Source of the DNA: an uncultured Bacteroides sp.
Lineage (GTDB): Bacteria; Bacteroidota; Bacteroidia; Bacteroidales; Bacteroidaceae
Length of the DNA: 35,069 nt
Assembly (NCBI GenBank): GCA_944320735.1
Contig: CALUIQ010000126.1
Location: 1 to 35,069, forward strand
Direction of reading: 5' to 3'
Below, piece after piece: positions 22,388 to 30,056 of the stretch. Each line of letters begins with the position of its first letter. The stretch's first letter is position 1. Both the position numbers and the translations under genes were made by a program. Under the pieces are notes generated by a model. The model saw nothing but the letters and a program-made list of their open reading frames with translations. It searched no databases and was not told where the DNA came from.

Positions 22388-24361
22388 ATGGTGCAATTCA
22401 TTCGGATAAAAAAGATTTTATTTTTTTGCCTTGTCGGCTTGTTGTCATGCTTGTGTATACAAGCGCAGAACCCCAAACCGTTTGTCATTCCCGAACTGAA
22501 GGAATGGAAAGGCAAGGAGGGGAACTTCACTCCAACCGGAGAAACACGTATAGTCTATAGCGGAACGCAATTGGCGGACGTTGCTCGGCAATTTGCCGAG
22601 GATTATGAAACTATGTTTGGCAAAAAGCTGGAAGTGGTAGAGGGAAAGGCGCGGAAAGGAGACTTCTCCCTTGTCTTGAAGAAAGATAAGAAACTGGGTA
22701 AGGAAGGTTATACGATTCAAATCGGTGAAAAGGTGACTTTGTCCGCCCCTGAAGCCATCGGCGTTTATTGGGGAACGCAGACGTTGTTGCAGATAAGCGA
22801 GCAAACGGAAAACGGGGCGTTGCCGCAAGGCAAGATGACGGACTGGCCAGACTATGGCATCCGTGGCTTTATGATCGATTGCGGACGTAAGTTTATCCCG
22901 ATGGACTATCTGAAAGATGTTACCCGCATCTTGTCCTATTACAAGATGAACACCTTACAGGTCCACCTGAACGATAACGGGTTCAAACAGTTTTTTGACA
23001 ACGATTGGGACAAGACCTATGCCGCTTTCCGCTTGGAGTGCGAGACTTTTCCCGGATTGACGGCTCGCGATGGTTATTACACCAAGGATGAATTCCGAAA
23101 TTTCCAGAAAGAAGCAGCAGGGCGGTTTGTTGAAGTAATTCCCGAAATAGACGCTCCGGCGCATACTTTGGCTTTTAGCCACTACAAACCGGAAATAGGG
23201 AGCAAGAAGTACGGAATGGATCACTTGGATTTGGGTAATCCGGAGACTTACAAGTTTATGGATGCCCTCTTCAAAGAATATTTAGAAGGTGATGATCCGG
23301 TGTTCTATGGTCCAAGGGTAAACATCGGTACCGACGAATACTCCAATAAGGATAAGGAAGTTGTGGAACAGTTCCGAGCTTTTACGGACCACTATATTAA
23401 ATATGTGGAAAGTTTTGGCAAGCAGGTCTGCTTGTGGGGAGCATTGACCCATGCGAAAGGAGATACGCCCGTCAAGTCGGAGAATGTCATTATGAATGCT
23501 TGGTACAACGGTTATGCCCAACCCAAGGAGATGGTGGAACAAGGGTACAAGCTAATCAGTATGCCCGACGGCTTTTTGTACATCGTTCCCGCTGCCGGTT
23601 ATTACTATGATTACCTGAATACCAAATTCTTGTATGAAAGCTGGACACCCGCCCATGTGGGTAAAGTGGTATTCGATGAACAAGACCCGGCCATATTGGG
23701 TGGTATGTTCGCTGTTTGGAATGACCACGTAGGCAACGGCATTTCCGTGAAGGACATCCATCATCGTGCGTTTCCCGCCATACAGACGTTGTCCGCCAAG
23801 ATGTGGGACGGTGTTCACGTTACGCTGCCTTTTGAGGAATTCGAACGACGCAGGATGTTACTGAGCGAAGCTCCCGGTGTCAATCAGTTGGCACGCTGGA
23901 AAGGGACACCGAATTCGTGCATCCTGACAAAAGCCGAAGTGAAGTCAGGCGAGACCATGCCTTATCCGGAGATAGGTTACAACTACACGGTGGAATTTGA
24001 CATCGAAGCCGTCAATGAAGTTCCAGGTACGGAATTGTTCCGTTCTGCCAACGCCGTGTTCTACCTGTCCGACCCCGTCGGCGGTAAACTTGGATTTGCC
24101 CGCGACGGCTATCTGAACACGTTCAACTTCCGTTTCTATCCTGGCGAGAAGGCACATGTTGCCATCGAAGGAGACCATACATCCACCACACTGAAGGTGA
24201 ACGGCAAGGTGGTGGAGAAGTTGGAGACTCGCACACTGTATTTCAACGAAGGAAAAGCCAAGAGGAAATATGTACCGACTCTGGTTTTCCCGTTGGAGAA
24301 AGCGGGTGACTTCAAAAGTAAGATAACGAACTTGAAAGTGCATAATACGATTTATAAGTAA
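22388..24361 (+). CDS. GH20 beta-N-acetylhexosaminidase
   Basis: The 657-residue product would remove terminal beta-linked GlcNAc or GalNAc from glycans. It has a signal peptide (IKKILFFCLVGLLSCLCIQA); a Cys in this segment gives only a weak lipobox. A GH20 N-terminal domain follows (about 35-155), then the catalytic barrel starting DYGIRGFMIDCGRKFIPMDYL. The catalytic Asp-Glu pair is Asp316-Glu317 in NIGTDEYSN. Substrate-contact-like VIPEIDAPAHTLAF and a GGMFAVWNDHVGNG loop are also visible. A C-terminal region of about 150 residues (YTVEFDIEAVNEVPGTELF) looks like a LamG/concanavalin-like beta sandwich. The start at 22388 is chosen because upstream codons translate promoter DNA. The sulfatase gene follows after 21 bases. 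Confidence 0.94.
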   Translation: MVQFIRIKKILFFCLVGLLSCLCIQAQNPKPFVIPELKEWKGKEGNFTPTGETRIVYSGTQLADVARQFAEDYETMFGKKLEVVEGKARKGDFSLVLKKDKKLGKEGYTIQIGEKVTLSAPEAIGVYWGTQTLLQISEQTENGALPQGKMTDWPDYGIRGFMIDCGRKFIPMDYLKDVTRILSYYKMNTLQVHLNDNGFKQFFDNDWDKTYAAFRLECETFPGLTARDGYYTKDEFRNFQKEAAGRFVEVIPEIDAPAHTLAFSHYKPEIGSKKYGMDHLDLGNPETYKFMDALFKEYLEGDDPVFYGPRVNIGTDEYSNKDKEVVEQFRAFTDHYIKYVESFGKQVCLWGALTHAKGDTPVKSENVIMNAWYNGYAQPKEMVEQGYKLISMPDGFLYIVPAAGYYYDYLNTKFLYESWTPAHVGKVVFDEQDPAILGGMFAVWNDHVGNGISVKDIHHRAFPAIQTLSAKMWDGVHVTLPFEEFERRRMLLSEAPGVNQLARWKGTPNSCILTKAEVKSGETMPYPEIGYNYTVEFDIEAVNEVPGTELFRSANAVFYLSDPVGGKLGFARDGYLNTFNFRFYPGEKAHVAIEGDHTSTTLKVNGKVVEKLETRTLYFNEGKAKRKYVPTLVFPLEKAGDFKSKITNLKVHNTIYK

Positions 24362-24382
24362 TTTTTATAACAGAGAAAACAG

Positions 24383-25975
24383 ATGAAATCTTTTTCTAAA
24401 ACTTTGCTATACTCTTTTCCGGGTACAGCCCTGTTGACTATTTCGGGTGCGGTGAATGCTGCCGTAACGGAAAGCGAGAATGAGGATAAGGCGGCCCAAC
24501 GGTATAACATCGTCTACATTATGACGGATGACCATACCATGCAGATGATGAGTTGTTATGACAAGCGGCATATTGAAACCCCCAATCTGGACCGCATTGC
24601 CAATGACGGTGTACGCTTTGTCAATAGTTTCGTGGCAAATTCCATCAGCGGGCCAAGCCGTGCCTGTATGCTGACAGGCAAGCACAGTCACGCCAACGGC
24701 TTTATCAGTAACGAGAAGTCTATGTTCGACGGCTCGCAACAGACGATGCCCAAACTGTTGCAGGCAGCGGGCTACCAGACGGCCATCATTGGCAAATGGC
24801 ATTTGATAAGTACACCTACGGGCTTTGATTATTGGGAGATTTTGCCCGGACAAGGCGACTACTATAACCCGCGTTTTATCACGATGGACAATAAAACGGT
24901 TGTACGCAAAGGATATATCACCAACGTTATAACCGACATGAGCATCGACTGGCTGGAGAATAAGCGTGAGAAAGGAAAACCTTTCTGTCTTTTTGTACAT
25001 CACAAGGCGGCGCACCGCAACTGGCTTCCCGAACTGAAATACCTGTCACTCTATGAGGACAAGACTTTTGAACTGCCTGAAAACTTCTACGATGACTACG
25101 AAGGCCGTACGGCGGCTTCACAGCAGCAGATGCACATCTTGGAGGATATGGACATCGTGTATGACAACAAAATGTATCGGCCTGAAACAAAAACACCGTT
25201 GACCGCAGTCTATAAGGCATTTATTGGTCGGCTTGACCCGGAAGACCTCAAGGCTTACGAGGCTTTCTACCAGCCCATCATTGATGATTTTTATAGCAAG
25301 AACCTGCAAGGCAAGGAATTGGCCGAATGGAAATACCAGCGTTATATGCGTGATTATGCCAAGGTGATAAAGTCATTGGATGACAATGTTGGTCGTTTGT
25401 TGGACTATCTGGAAGAGCAGGGCATGTTGGATAACACGTTGGTGGTCTATACCTCCGACCAAGGTTTTTATATGGGTGAACACGGCTGGTTCGACAAGCG
25501 TTTTATGTACGAGGAATCTATGAGCACACCTTTAGTGATGCACCTGCCTAAAGGATTGAAGGCACGTGGCGTCATCGACCAGCTGGTGCAGAACATTGAC
25601 TATGCGCCCACATTCCTCGAACTGGCGGGAGTTCCCGTACCCGAAGATATGCACGGCGTTTCGTTGTTGCCTCTGCTGAAAGGCCGGAAGCCGTCCAATT
25701 GGCGTAAGTCGCTTTATTACCATTTCTATGAATTCCCGGCGGAACACATGGTGAAGCGGCATTACGGGGTACGTACCGAACGCTACAAACTGATTCATTT
25801 TTATAATGATATAGACCAGTGGGAACTTTATGACTTGAAGAATGATCCGTATGAGATGCACAACCTGTATGGGAAACCCGGTTACGAACAGATAACGGAG
25901 GATTTGCATCGGGAACTGACTCGTCTGCAAGAACAGTACAAAGATCCCATTGAATCGCAGTTGAAGAAGAATTGA
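24383..25975 (+). CDS. Ser-type sulfatase (S1 family), probably GlcNAc-6-sulfatase-like
   Basis: The 530-residue exported enzyme removes sulfate esters from glycans. An N-terminal signal is followed by metal-binding Asp49-Asp50 (VYIMTDDHTM). The sulfatase signature is Ser89-Gly-Pro-Ser-Arg, then CMLTG. Here the residue converted to formylglycine is serine, so an anaerobic sulfatase-maturating enzyme encoded elsewhere is needed. GKWHL and the C-terminal metal-site region VYTSDQGFYMGEHGWFDKRFMYEE are as expected. The SISGPSRACMLTG surroundings and domain ending resemble Bacteroides GlcNAc-6-O-sulfatases of subfamily S1_11; this assignment is by memory. Lying after GH20, it probably desulfates 6-sulfated N-acetylhexosamine so that the hexosaminidase can act, or acts on what it releases. 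Confidence 0.93.
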   Translation: MKSFSKTLLYSFPGTALLTISGAVNAAVTESENEDKAAQRYNIVYIMTDDHTMQMMSCYDKRHIETPNLDRIANDGVRFVNSFVANSISGPSRACMLTGKHSHANGFISNEKSMFDGSQQTMPKLLQAAGYQTAIIGKWHLISTPTGFDYWEILPGQGDYYNPRFITMDNKTVVRKGYITNVITDMSIDWLENKREKGKPFCLFVHHKAAHRNWLPELKYLSLYEDKTFELPENFYDDYEGRTAASQQQMHILEDMDIVYDNKMYRPETKTPLTAVYKAFIGRLDPEDLKAYEAFYQPIIDDFYSKNLQGKELAEWKYQRYMRDYAKVIKSLDDNVGRLLDYLEEQGMLDNTLVVYTSDQGFYMGEHGWFDKRFMYEESMSTPLVMHLPKGLKARGVIDQLVQNIDYAPTFLELAGVPVPEDMHGVSLLPLLKGRKPSNWRKSLYYHFYEFPAEHMVKRHYGVRTERYKLIHFYNDIDQWELYDLKNDPYEMHNLYGKPGYEQITEDLHRELTRLQEQYKDPIESQLKKN

Positions 25976-25990
25976 ACAGTATTTCAATCC

Positions 25991-26022
25991 TTTGCCGGAT
26001 AGAAATATTATTCTTATTTTTG
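25991..26022 (+). promoter_or_regulatory. Consensus promoter for the lipoprotein gene
   Basis: TTTG at 25991-25994 and TATTTTTG at 26015-26022 are separated by 20 bases. This is one of the closest matches to the Bacteroides consensus in the window. Transcription would start about 20 bases before the ATG at 26052. Confidence 0.85.
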
Positions 26023-26051
26023 TAATCACTAACCCGAATAAGAGAAAAATT

Positions 26052-26870
26052 ATGAAGAAAGTGATTATGCTGATAGCTGCAAGTTGCCTGTTCGCCTCTT
26101 GTGGCAATATGGAGAAAAAAGCAGCTGCCAAGCTCGCCGAAGCACGTGCCGCTTATGAAGCCGGAAACTATAGTATGGCCAAGAGGCAAATAGATAGCAT
26201 CAAGATACTCTATCCTAAGGCTTACGATGTGCGGCGGGAGGGCATCTACTTGATGCAGGATGTAGAGTTGGCCGAGCAGAAAAAAACGGTGGCTTACTTG
26301 GATAGTGTACTGAATAAGAAGCAGGAAGAATTGGAAGCTTTGAAGGGTAAGTTTGTCTTGGAGAAAGACACGGCCTACCAACGTATCGGTCATTATCTGG
26401 CTCCCGCACAGGTCATAGAGCGTAATTTGCACCGGTCCTACTTACGTTTCCAGACGGATGAGACGGGGCAATTGAGTATGACTTCTATCTATTGTGGCCG
26501 TTCCAATATCCACCATACGAGTGTCAAGGTAACAGCTCCTGACGGTAGTTTTGCCGAGACTCCTGCTTCGCGTGACAGTTACGAGACCACAGATTTGGGC
26601 GAGCGGATAGAAAAGGCCGATTATAAGTTGGGTGAAGACGGAGGCGTCATTGGTTTCGTTGCCGCTCACCCCGACAAGAATCTCCGCGTGGATTACCGCG
26701 GAGACCGTACTTTCACAACGAATATGATGCCAGTTGACCGCAAGGCGGCCGTTGATGTTTATGACCTGGCGCGCCTGCTTTCGTCTATTACTGAGGTAAA
26801 GAAAGATGTAGAGGAAGCTCGCTTGAAAATTCAATTTGTAGAAAAGAAGATTTCAGAACGCAAACAATGA
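26052..26870 (+). CDS. Hypothetical lipoprotein with coiled coils, 272 aa
   Basis: I do not recognise a named family. The lipoprotein signal is MKKVIMLIAASCLFASC with lipid Cys17, followed by GNMEKK. Residues 20-60 resemble a TPR-like helix pair (AAAKLAEARAAYEAGNYSMAKRQIDSIKILYPKAYDVR). A coiled coil of about 75-105 follows (VAYLDSVLNKKQEELEALKGKFVLEKD). The central part, about 120-210, looks like a beta sandwich and includes SMTSIYCGRSNIHHTSVKVTAP. A second coiled coil ends the protein (ITEVKKDVEEARLKIQFVEKKISERK). The layout suggests a periplasmic or outer-membrane accessory protein. It has its own promoter and terminator. Its 3' end overlaps the convergent folB gene by 40 bases. An upstream 20-residue extension is translated promoter DNA and is rejected. 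Confidence 0.85.
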   Translation: MKKVIMLIAASCLFASCGNMEKKAAAKLAEARAAYEAGNYSMAKRQIDSIKILYPKAYDVRREGIYLMQDVELAEQKKTVAYLDSVLNKKQEELEALKGKFVLEKDTAYQRIGHYLAPAQVIERNLHRSYLRFQTDETGQLSMTSIYCGRSNIHHTSVKVTAPDGSFAETPASRDSYETTDLGERIEKADYKLGEDGGVIGFVAAHPDKNLRVDYRGDRTFTTNMMPVDRKAAVDVYDLARLLSSITEVKKDVEEARLKIQFVEKKISERKQ

Positions 26871-27214
26871 ATTTCTACGCCCGCCGATGCGATGTCCGCT
26901 CCCATCGGCGGGTTTCTTTTAGCTATTTTCAGGTCAATATGTTCAAGGGTGGGGAATTCCCGGAACAATCTTCGAACCAGGCGTCCGCCTACATGTTCCA
27001 ATAGTTTGGAGGGGATTTCCATCTCTTCCTTTAGGACACGATAAACTTCCGCATAGTTGAGCGTATCGGTCACATCATCCGTTTCCATAGCACGGGTGAT
27101 GTCTGCACCCAAACGGAGAGACAGAATATATTCGTTGCCTACCACGTTCTCTTGAGGAGACACACCGTGGTAGGCAAAGAAATGCAAGTCGTCTAAGCAG
27201 ATATACGTTTCCAT
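26831..27214 (-). CDS. folB: Dihydroneopterin aldolase (FolB)
   Basis: This enzyme converts 7,8-dihydroneopterin to 6-hydroxymethyl-dihydropterin and glycolaldehyde in folate synthesis. The 127-residue product has family features: ICLDDLHFFAYHGVSPQENVVGNEYILSLRL, a conserved Tyr in TLNYAEVYRVLKEEM, HVGGRLVRRLF, and the terminal IDLKIAKRNPPMGADIASAGVEIH with its catalytic-lysine region. The start at 27214 leaves a four-base gap from the upstream malQ stop; a start at 27244 would overlap malQ. The last few residues (after VEIHC) extend into the lipoprotein gene on the other strand. The codons for NPPMGADIASAG also hold the terminator of that convergent gene. Confidence 0.93.
   Translation of the reverse strand: METYICLDDLHFFAYHGVSPQENVVGNEYILSLRLGADITRAMETDDVTDTLNYAEVYRVLKEEMEIPSKLLEHVGGRLVRRLFREFPTLEHIDLKIAKRNPPMGADIASAGVEIHCLRSEIFFSTN
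26880..26920 (+). terminator. Intrinsic terminator of the lipoprotein gene, inside folB
   Basis: CCCGCCGATG at 26880-26889 pairs perfectly with CATCGGCGGG at 26903-26912 across a 13-base loop, followed by TTTCTTTT. It begins nine bases after the lipoprotein gene's stop codon. On the opposite strand the same bases encode conserved FolB residues, so one sequence serves both purposes. Confidence 0.85.
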
Positions 27215-27218
27215 TTTC

Positions 27219-29921
27219 TCAATAGGTTCTTCCGGTTTGTGCAATCATTTCCCGAATCTTTTCGTTCAGACTATCGGCTTGCATCAGTTGTTCCAAAGTT
27301 ATGTGCATGCGATAACGCCAATAGTGGTGCGGGTTAGCTGGAACATTGATACGTTCGGCCTGTACATCTGGGTTGCGCCAATGTTCATCTATGGACAGCC
27401 AATCCTGGAAGGAGAGGATGCTCAGGATGGAGTTGCTGTACAGGTGGTTGCGTACTATTTCTTCACATAGTTCCGGGGTGGCGGTGGCAGGTGCTTCGCC
27501 GGGATGTCCTAATATGTGGTTGAAATAGCGTTGGGTCTGTAAAGCGTTTTCTTCCCACCAACCGCGCAAAGTCGACATATCGTGCGTCGAAATAGTACAT
27601 ACCGAACGATAAGGGTACCATTCGGGGTGTCCAAACTCTTGAGACGGGTCTTTGGGCATACGTTGTATTTCCAAAGAAAGAATGCGGAGTTCGTTCATCA
27701 CCCAAGCCACGCAGGCCGGAATCATACCGAGGTCTTCACCGCACACCAACATACGGGTAGATTGCGTCAGCTGAGGCAATTTTTTCATAGCCTGTTGTGC
27801 CCAGAAGTCGTTATGGCGGTGGTAGTAATATTGGTCATAAAGTCGGTTGAAAGCGGCTTTCTCCCAATCGTTCAAGGCTTGGTAGATAAAGTCATGCTGT
27901 ACGCCGATGCGTGGATGGAATTTCTCCGGGTCATTGCGGTCGGGCACGAACAGAACGTCACTGATGAGGCTGTACAGACCATCGCGTACCCGGAGGCTTT
28001 CGGCATCGGTCTTTCCCGCAAAATAAGCTTCCACCTTGCGTTGCGTGTCAAACTCCGGTTTCATACGGTAACAGCCCCACGTGTCGGTAGGTTCGATGAA
28101 CGTCTGTTTGACGTATTCCGTATGTGAGCCGAACACTTGCTCCAAGAAATATTCGTGTATATAGGGAGTCAGGAAAAATTCTTTGCGGAATTGCAACCCG
28201 TAGCTTTCTATCTCTTGGGCGGTCATAGGCAAGGCGGGCACAAATTGTCCCAACAAGCCGTGTACGGCATTCATAGGTATCTCCCAAATGCGGAAGAAAC
28301 CCAGGATGTGGTCAATGCGGTAGGCATCGAAGTATTCCGCCATCTTGCGGAAACGCTTCATCCACCAGGCATATCCGTCTTGTTCCATCACGTCCCAGTT
28401 GTAGGTGGGGAGCCCCCAGTTCTGGCCGTTGACGGAGAAGTCATCGGGTGGGGCACCGGCTTGTCCGTTCAGGTTGAAATAATGGGGCTCTTTCCATGCT
28501 TCCACGCTGTTGCGGCTGATGCCGATGGGAATGTCTCCTTTCAATACCACACCGTTGGCACGGGCGTGGCGGCTGGCGTCCAACAGTTGCAGGTGCAGGT
28601 TGAACTGGATATAATAATAGATGGCAATATGGGGATAGTCGGCCGTGTCGGGCTGGCATAGCTTCTCAATGTCTTCTTGGTTGTAAGTGCTATAACGGGG
28701 CCATTCGCGGAAATTGGGCGTCTTGTAAGCATCGCGCAAGTAGCTGAAGACGGCGTAGGGCTGCAACCATTCCTTGTTGGCTTCAAAAAAGTCTTTGAAG
28801 GTTTCGGATGCGAGCACTTTTTCGCCTTCCTGCGCAAAGATGAGTTGGAAGTATTCCCATTTAGTCTGGTTGACGGCTTCGTAATCCACTGTGGGCAGGG
28901 CGTTCAGTTCTTTCTGGCGTTTGCGGAACTCTGTCATTTTATCCGCGTCATGCAGTTCGCCGAGTTGCTCCAAATCGGTGTACATAGGATGGAACGCATA
29001 GATGGAGATGCTGCTGTAGGGGTAAGAGTCTGTCCACGTGCGTGTCATGGTGGTGTCGTTGATGGGGAGTATTTGCACCACCTTCTGCTGGGTCAGCACC
29101 GTCCAGTCTATCATACGTTTCAAGTCACCGAAGTCGCCTACACCGTAACTTCTCTCCGAACGCAGCGAAAATACCGGTATGGCTACACCGGCTCCCTTCC
29201 AGGCGGGAAGGCCGAAGTAGGCGTAACGGTCGCCAATGACTAGCGTCTCGTTTTCCGCTAATTGTGGGTCGGCGATGTAGCGGTTGGGATTATTCTCCCA
29301 AGCCACCGTGCGTCCTTCGCTTTTTTTGTAGAGTACAAATTTGTATTCCAAGGGGAAGGTGAGCGTATCCGCATCGAGTTCCACTTGCCATTCGGGGAAG
29401 TTGGCGTCGCTCATCAGTATGGCTTTGTCCGGGTTCCAGTCGCCCAATGCCTTTTGGTTGCCGCAGATGGCCAAGCAATGATTGTCATCGATGCAGGGCG
29501 CGTACGCTTTTATTTGGATTCCCCGGGTATGTGCCTGAGGAGCGGCGTTGCGTTCGCGATGCGCCAGCAGCGATTCGGTAAAGGCTGAAGTATAGAAATA
29601 CTGCTGTTCGGGCAAGTCTTTCCAGCAGTCGGCCAATCGGTAGGCTTTTTGCGGGTCGGCGGACGGGATGTATAAGGTGCGCGACAAGCCCCCCCATTCG
29701 CTACGTACCAATCTCCCTTCGTAATAGATGTGATAGCTGTAACGTATGTATCCTTCTGACGGATAAGAGATTTCTACATCCGTAGTCCAATGGATGCCGT
29801 CCACGGTGTGTAATGCGACGGCCTTGTCGGCGTCATTCATGCCAAGTCCGGGAACCGAGCCTTGTACTTTGACTTCTTCGCCCCAATTCGTGCGGTATTC
29901 GATATTAAATGATACGGTCAT
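27219..29921 (-). CDS. malQ: 4-alpha-glucanotransferase with tandem CBM20 domains
   Basis: This 900-residue GH77 enzyme (amylomaltase/DPE2-like) transfers alpha-1,4-glucan segments during starch or glycogen metabolism. Two N-terminal starch-binding CBM20-like domains appear: residues 1-110 (VSFNIEYRTNWGEEVKVQGSVPGLG) and about 130-235 (AICGNQKALGDWNPDKAILMSD). The catalytic domain begins near 255 (FSLRSERSYGVGDFGDLKRMIDW). The nucleophile Asp is in DAYRIDHILGF near 530, the acid Glu in CGEDLGMIP near 728, and a further conserved Asp in STHDMSTLRGWW near 780. There is no signal peptide, so the enzyme is cytoplasmic. The start at 29921 (MTVSFNIEY) avoids translating the upstream terminator. folB follows after four bases, probably in the same transcript. 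Confidence 0.95.
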   Translation of the reverse strand: MTVSFNIEYRTNWGEEVKVQGSVPGLGMNDADKAVALHTVDGIHWTTDVEISYPSEGYIRYSYHIYYEGRLVRSEWGGLSRTLYIPSADPQKAYRLADCWKDLPEQQYFYTSAFTESLLAHRERNAAPQAHTRGIQIKAYAPCIDDNHCLAICGNQKALGDWNPDKAILMSDANFPEWQVELDADTLTFPLEYKFVLYKKSEGRTVAWENNPNRYIADPQLAENETLVIGDRYAYFGLPAWKGAGVAIPVFSLRSERSYGVGDFGDLKRMIDWTVLTQQKVVQILPINDTTMTRTWTDSYPYSSISIYAFHPMYTDLEQLGELHDADKMTEFRKRQKELNALPTVDYEAVNQTKWEYFQLIFAQEGEKVLASETFKDFFEANKEWLQPYAVFSYLRDAYKTPNFREWPRYSTYNQEDIEKLCQPDTADYPHIAIYYYIQFNLHLQLLDASRHARANGVVLKGDIPIGISRNSVEAWKEPHYFNLNGQAGAPPDDFSVNGQNWGLPTYNWDVMEQDGYAWWMKRFRKMAEYFDAYRIDHILGFFRIWEIPMNAVHGLLGQFVPALPMTAQEIESYGLQFRKEFFLTPYIHEYFLEQVFGSHTEYVKQTFIEPTDTWGCYRMKPEFDTQRKVEAYFAGKTDAESLRVRDGLYSLISDVLFVPDRNDPEKFHPRIGVQHDFIYQALNDWEKAAFNRLYDQYYYHRHNDFWAQQAMKKLPQLTQSTRMLVCGEDLGMIPACVAWVMNELRILSLEIQRMPKDPSQEFGHPEWYPYRSVCTISTHDMSTLRGWWEENALQTQRYFNHILGHPGEAPATATPELCEEIVRNHLYSNSILSILSFQDWLSIDEHWRNPDVQAERINVPANPHHYWRYRMHITLEQLMQADSLNEKIREMIAQTGRTY

Positions 29922-29940
29922 ATGATTAGATTTGTTTGTT

Positions 29941-30009
29941 AAAAAGACAATAGCTACAATGGCTATGCAAGTATAGGAATTTATTCCGATAGCCATTGTA
30001 GCTGTTGTC
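29941..30009 (-). terminator. Intrinsic terminator after nrdJ
   Basis: On the minus strand, the arm at 30009-29989 pairs with the arm at 29966-29946 over 21 bases with a single mismatch, across a 22-base loop. TTTTT follows at 29945-29941. It ends transcription from nrdJ before malQ. TATACTTG in the loop (29968-29975, minus strand) resembles a -7 box with one mismatch and could serve malQ. Confidence 0.85.
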
Positions 30010-30056
30010 ACTTTAGTTCCCGAAAAGGGATGCAAACGTTTGTGTACGTTTGCCGG

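Noticed and set aside
29946..30009. Second invertible switch upstream of malQ
   Set aside because: The arms enclose only 22 bases and are followed by a T-run in the nrdJ direction, so an intrinsic terminator explains them better.
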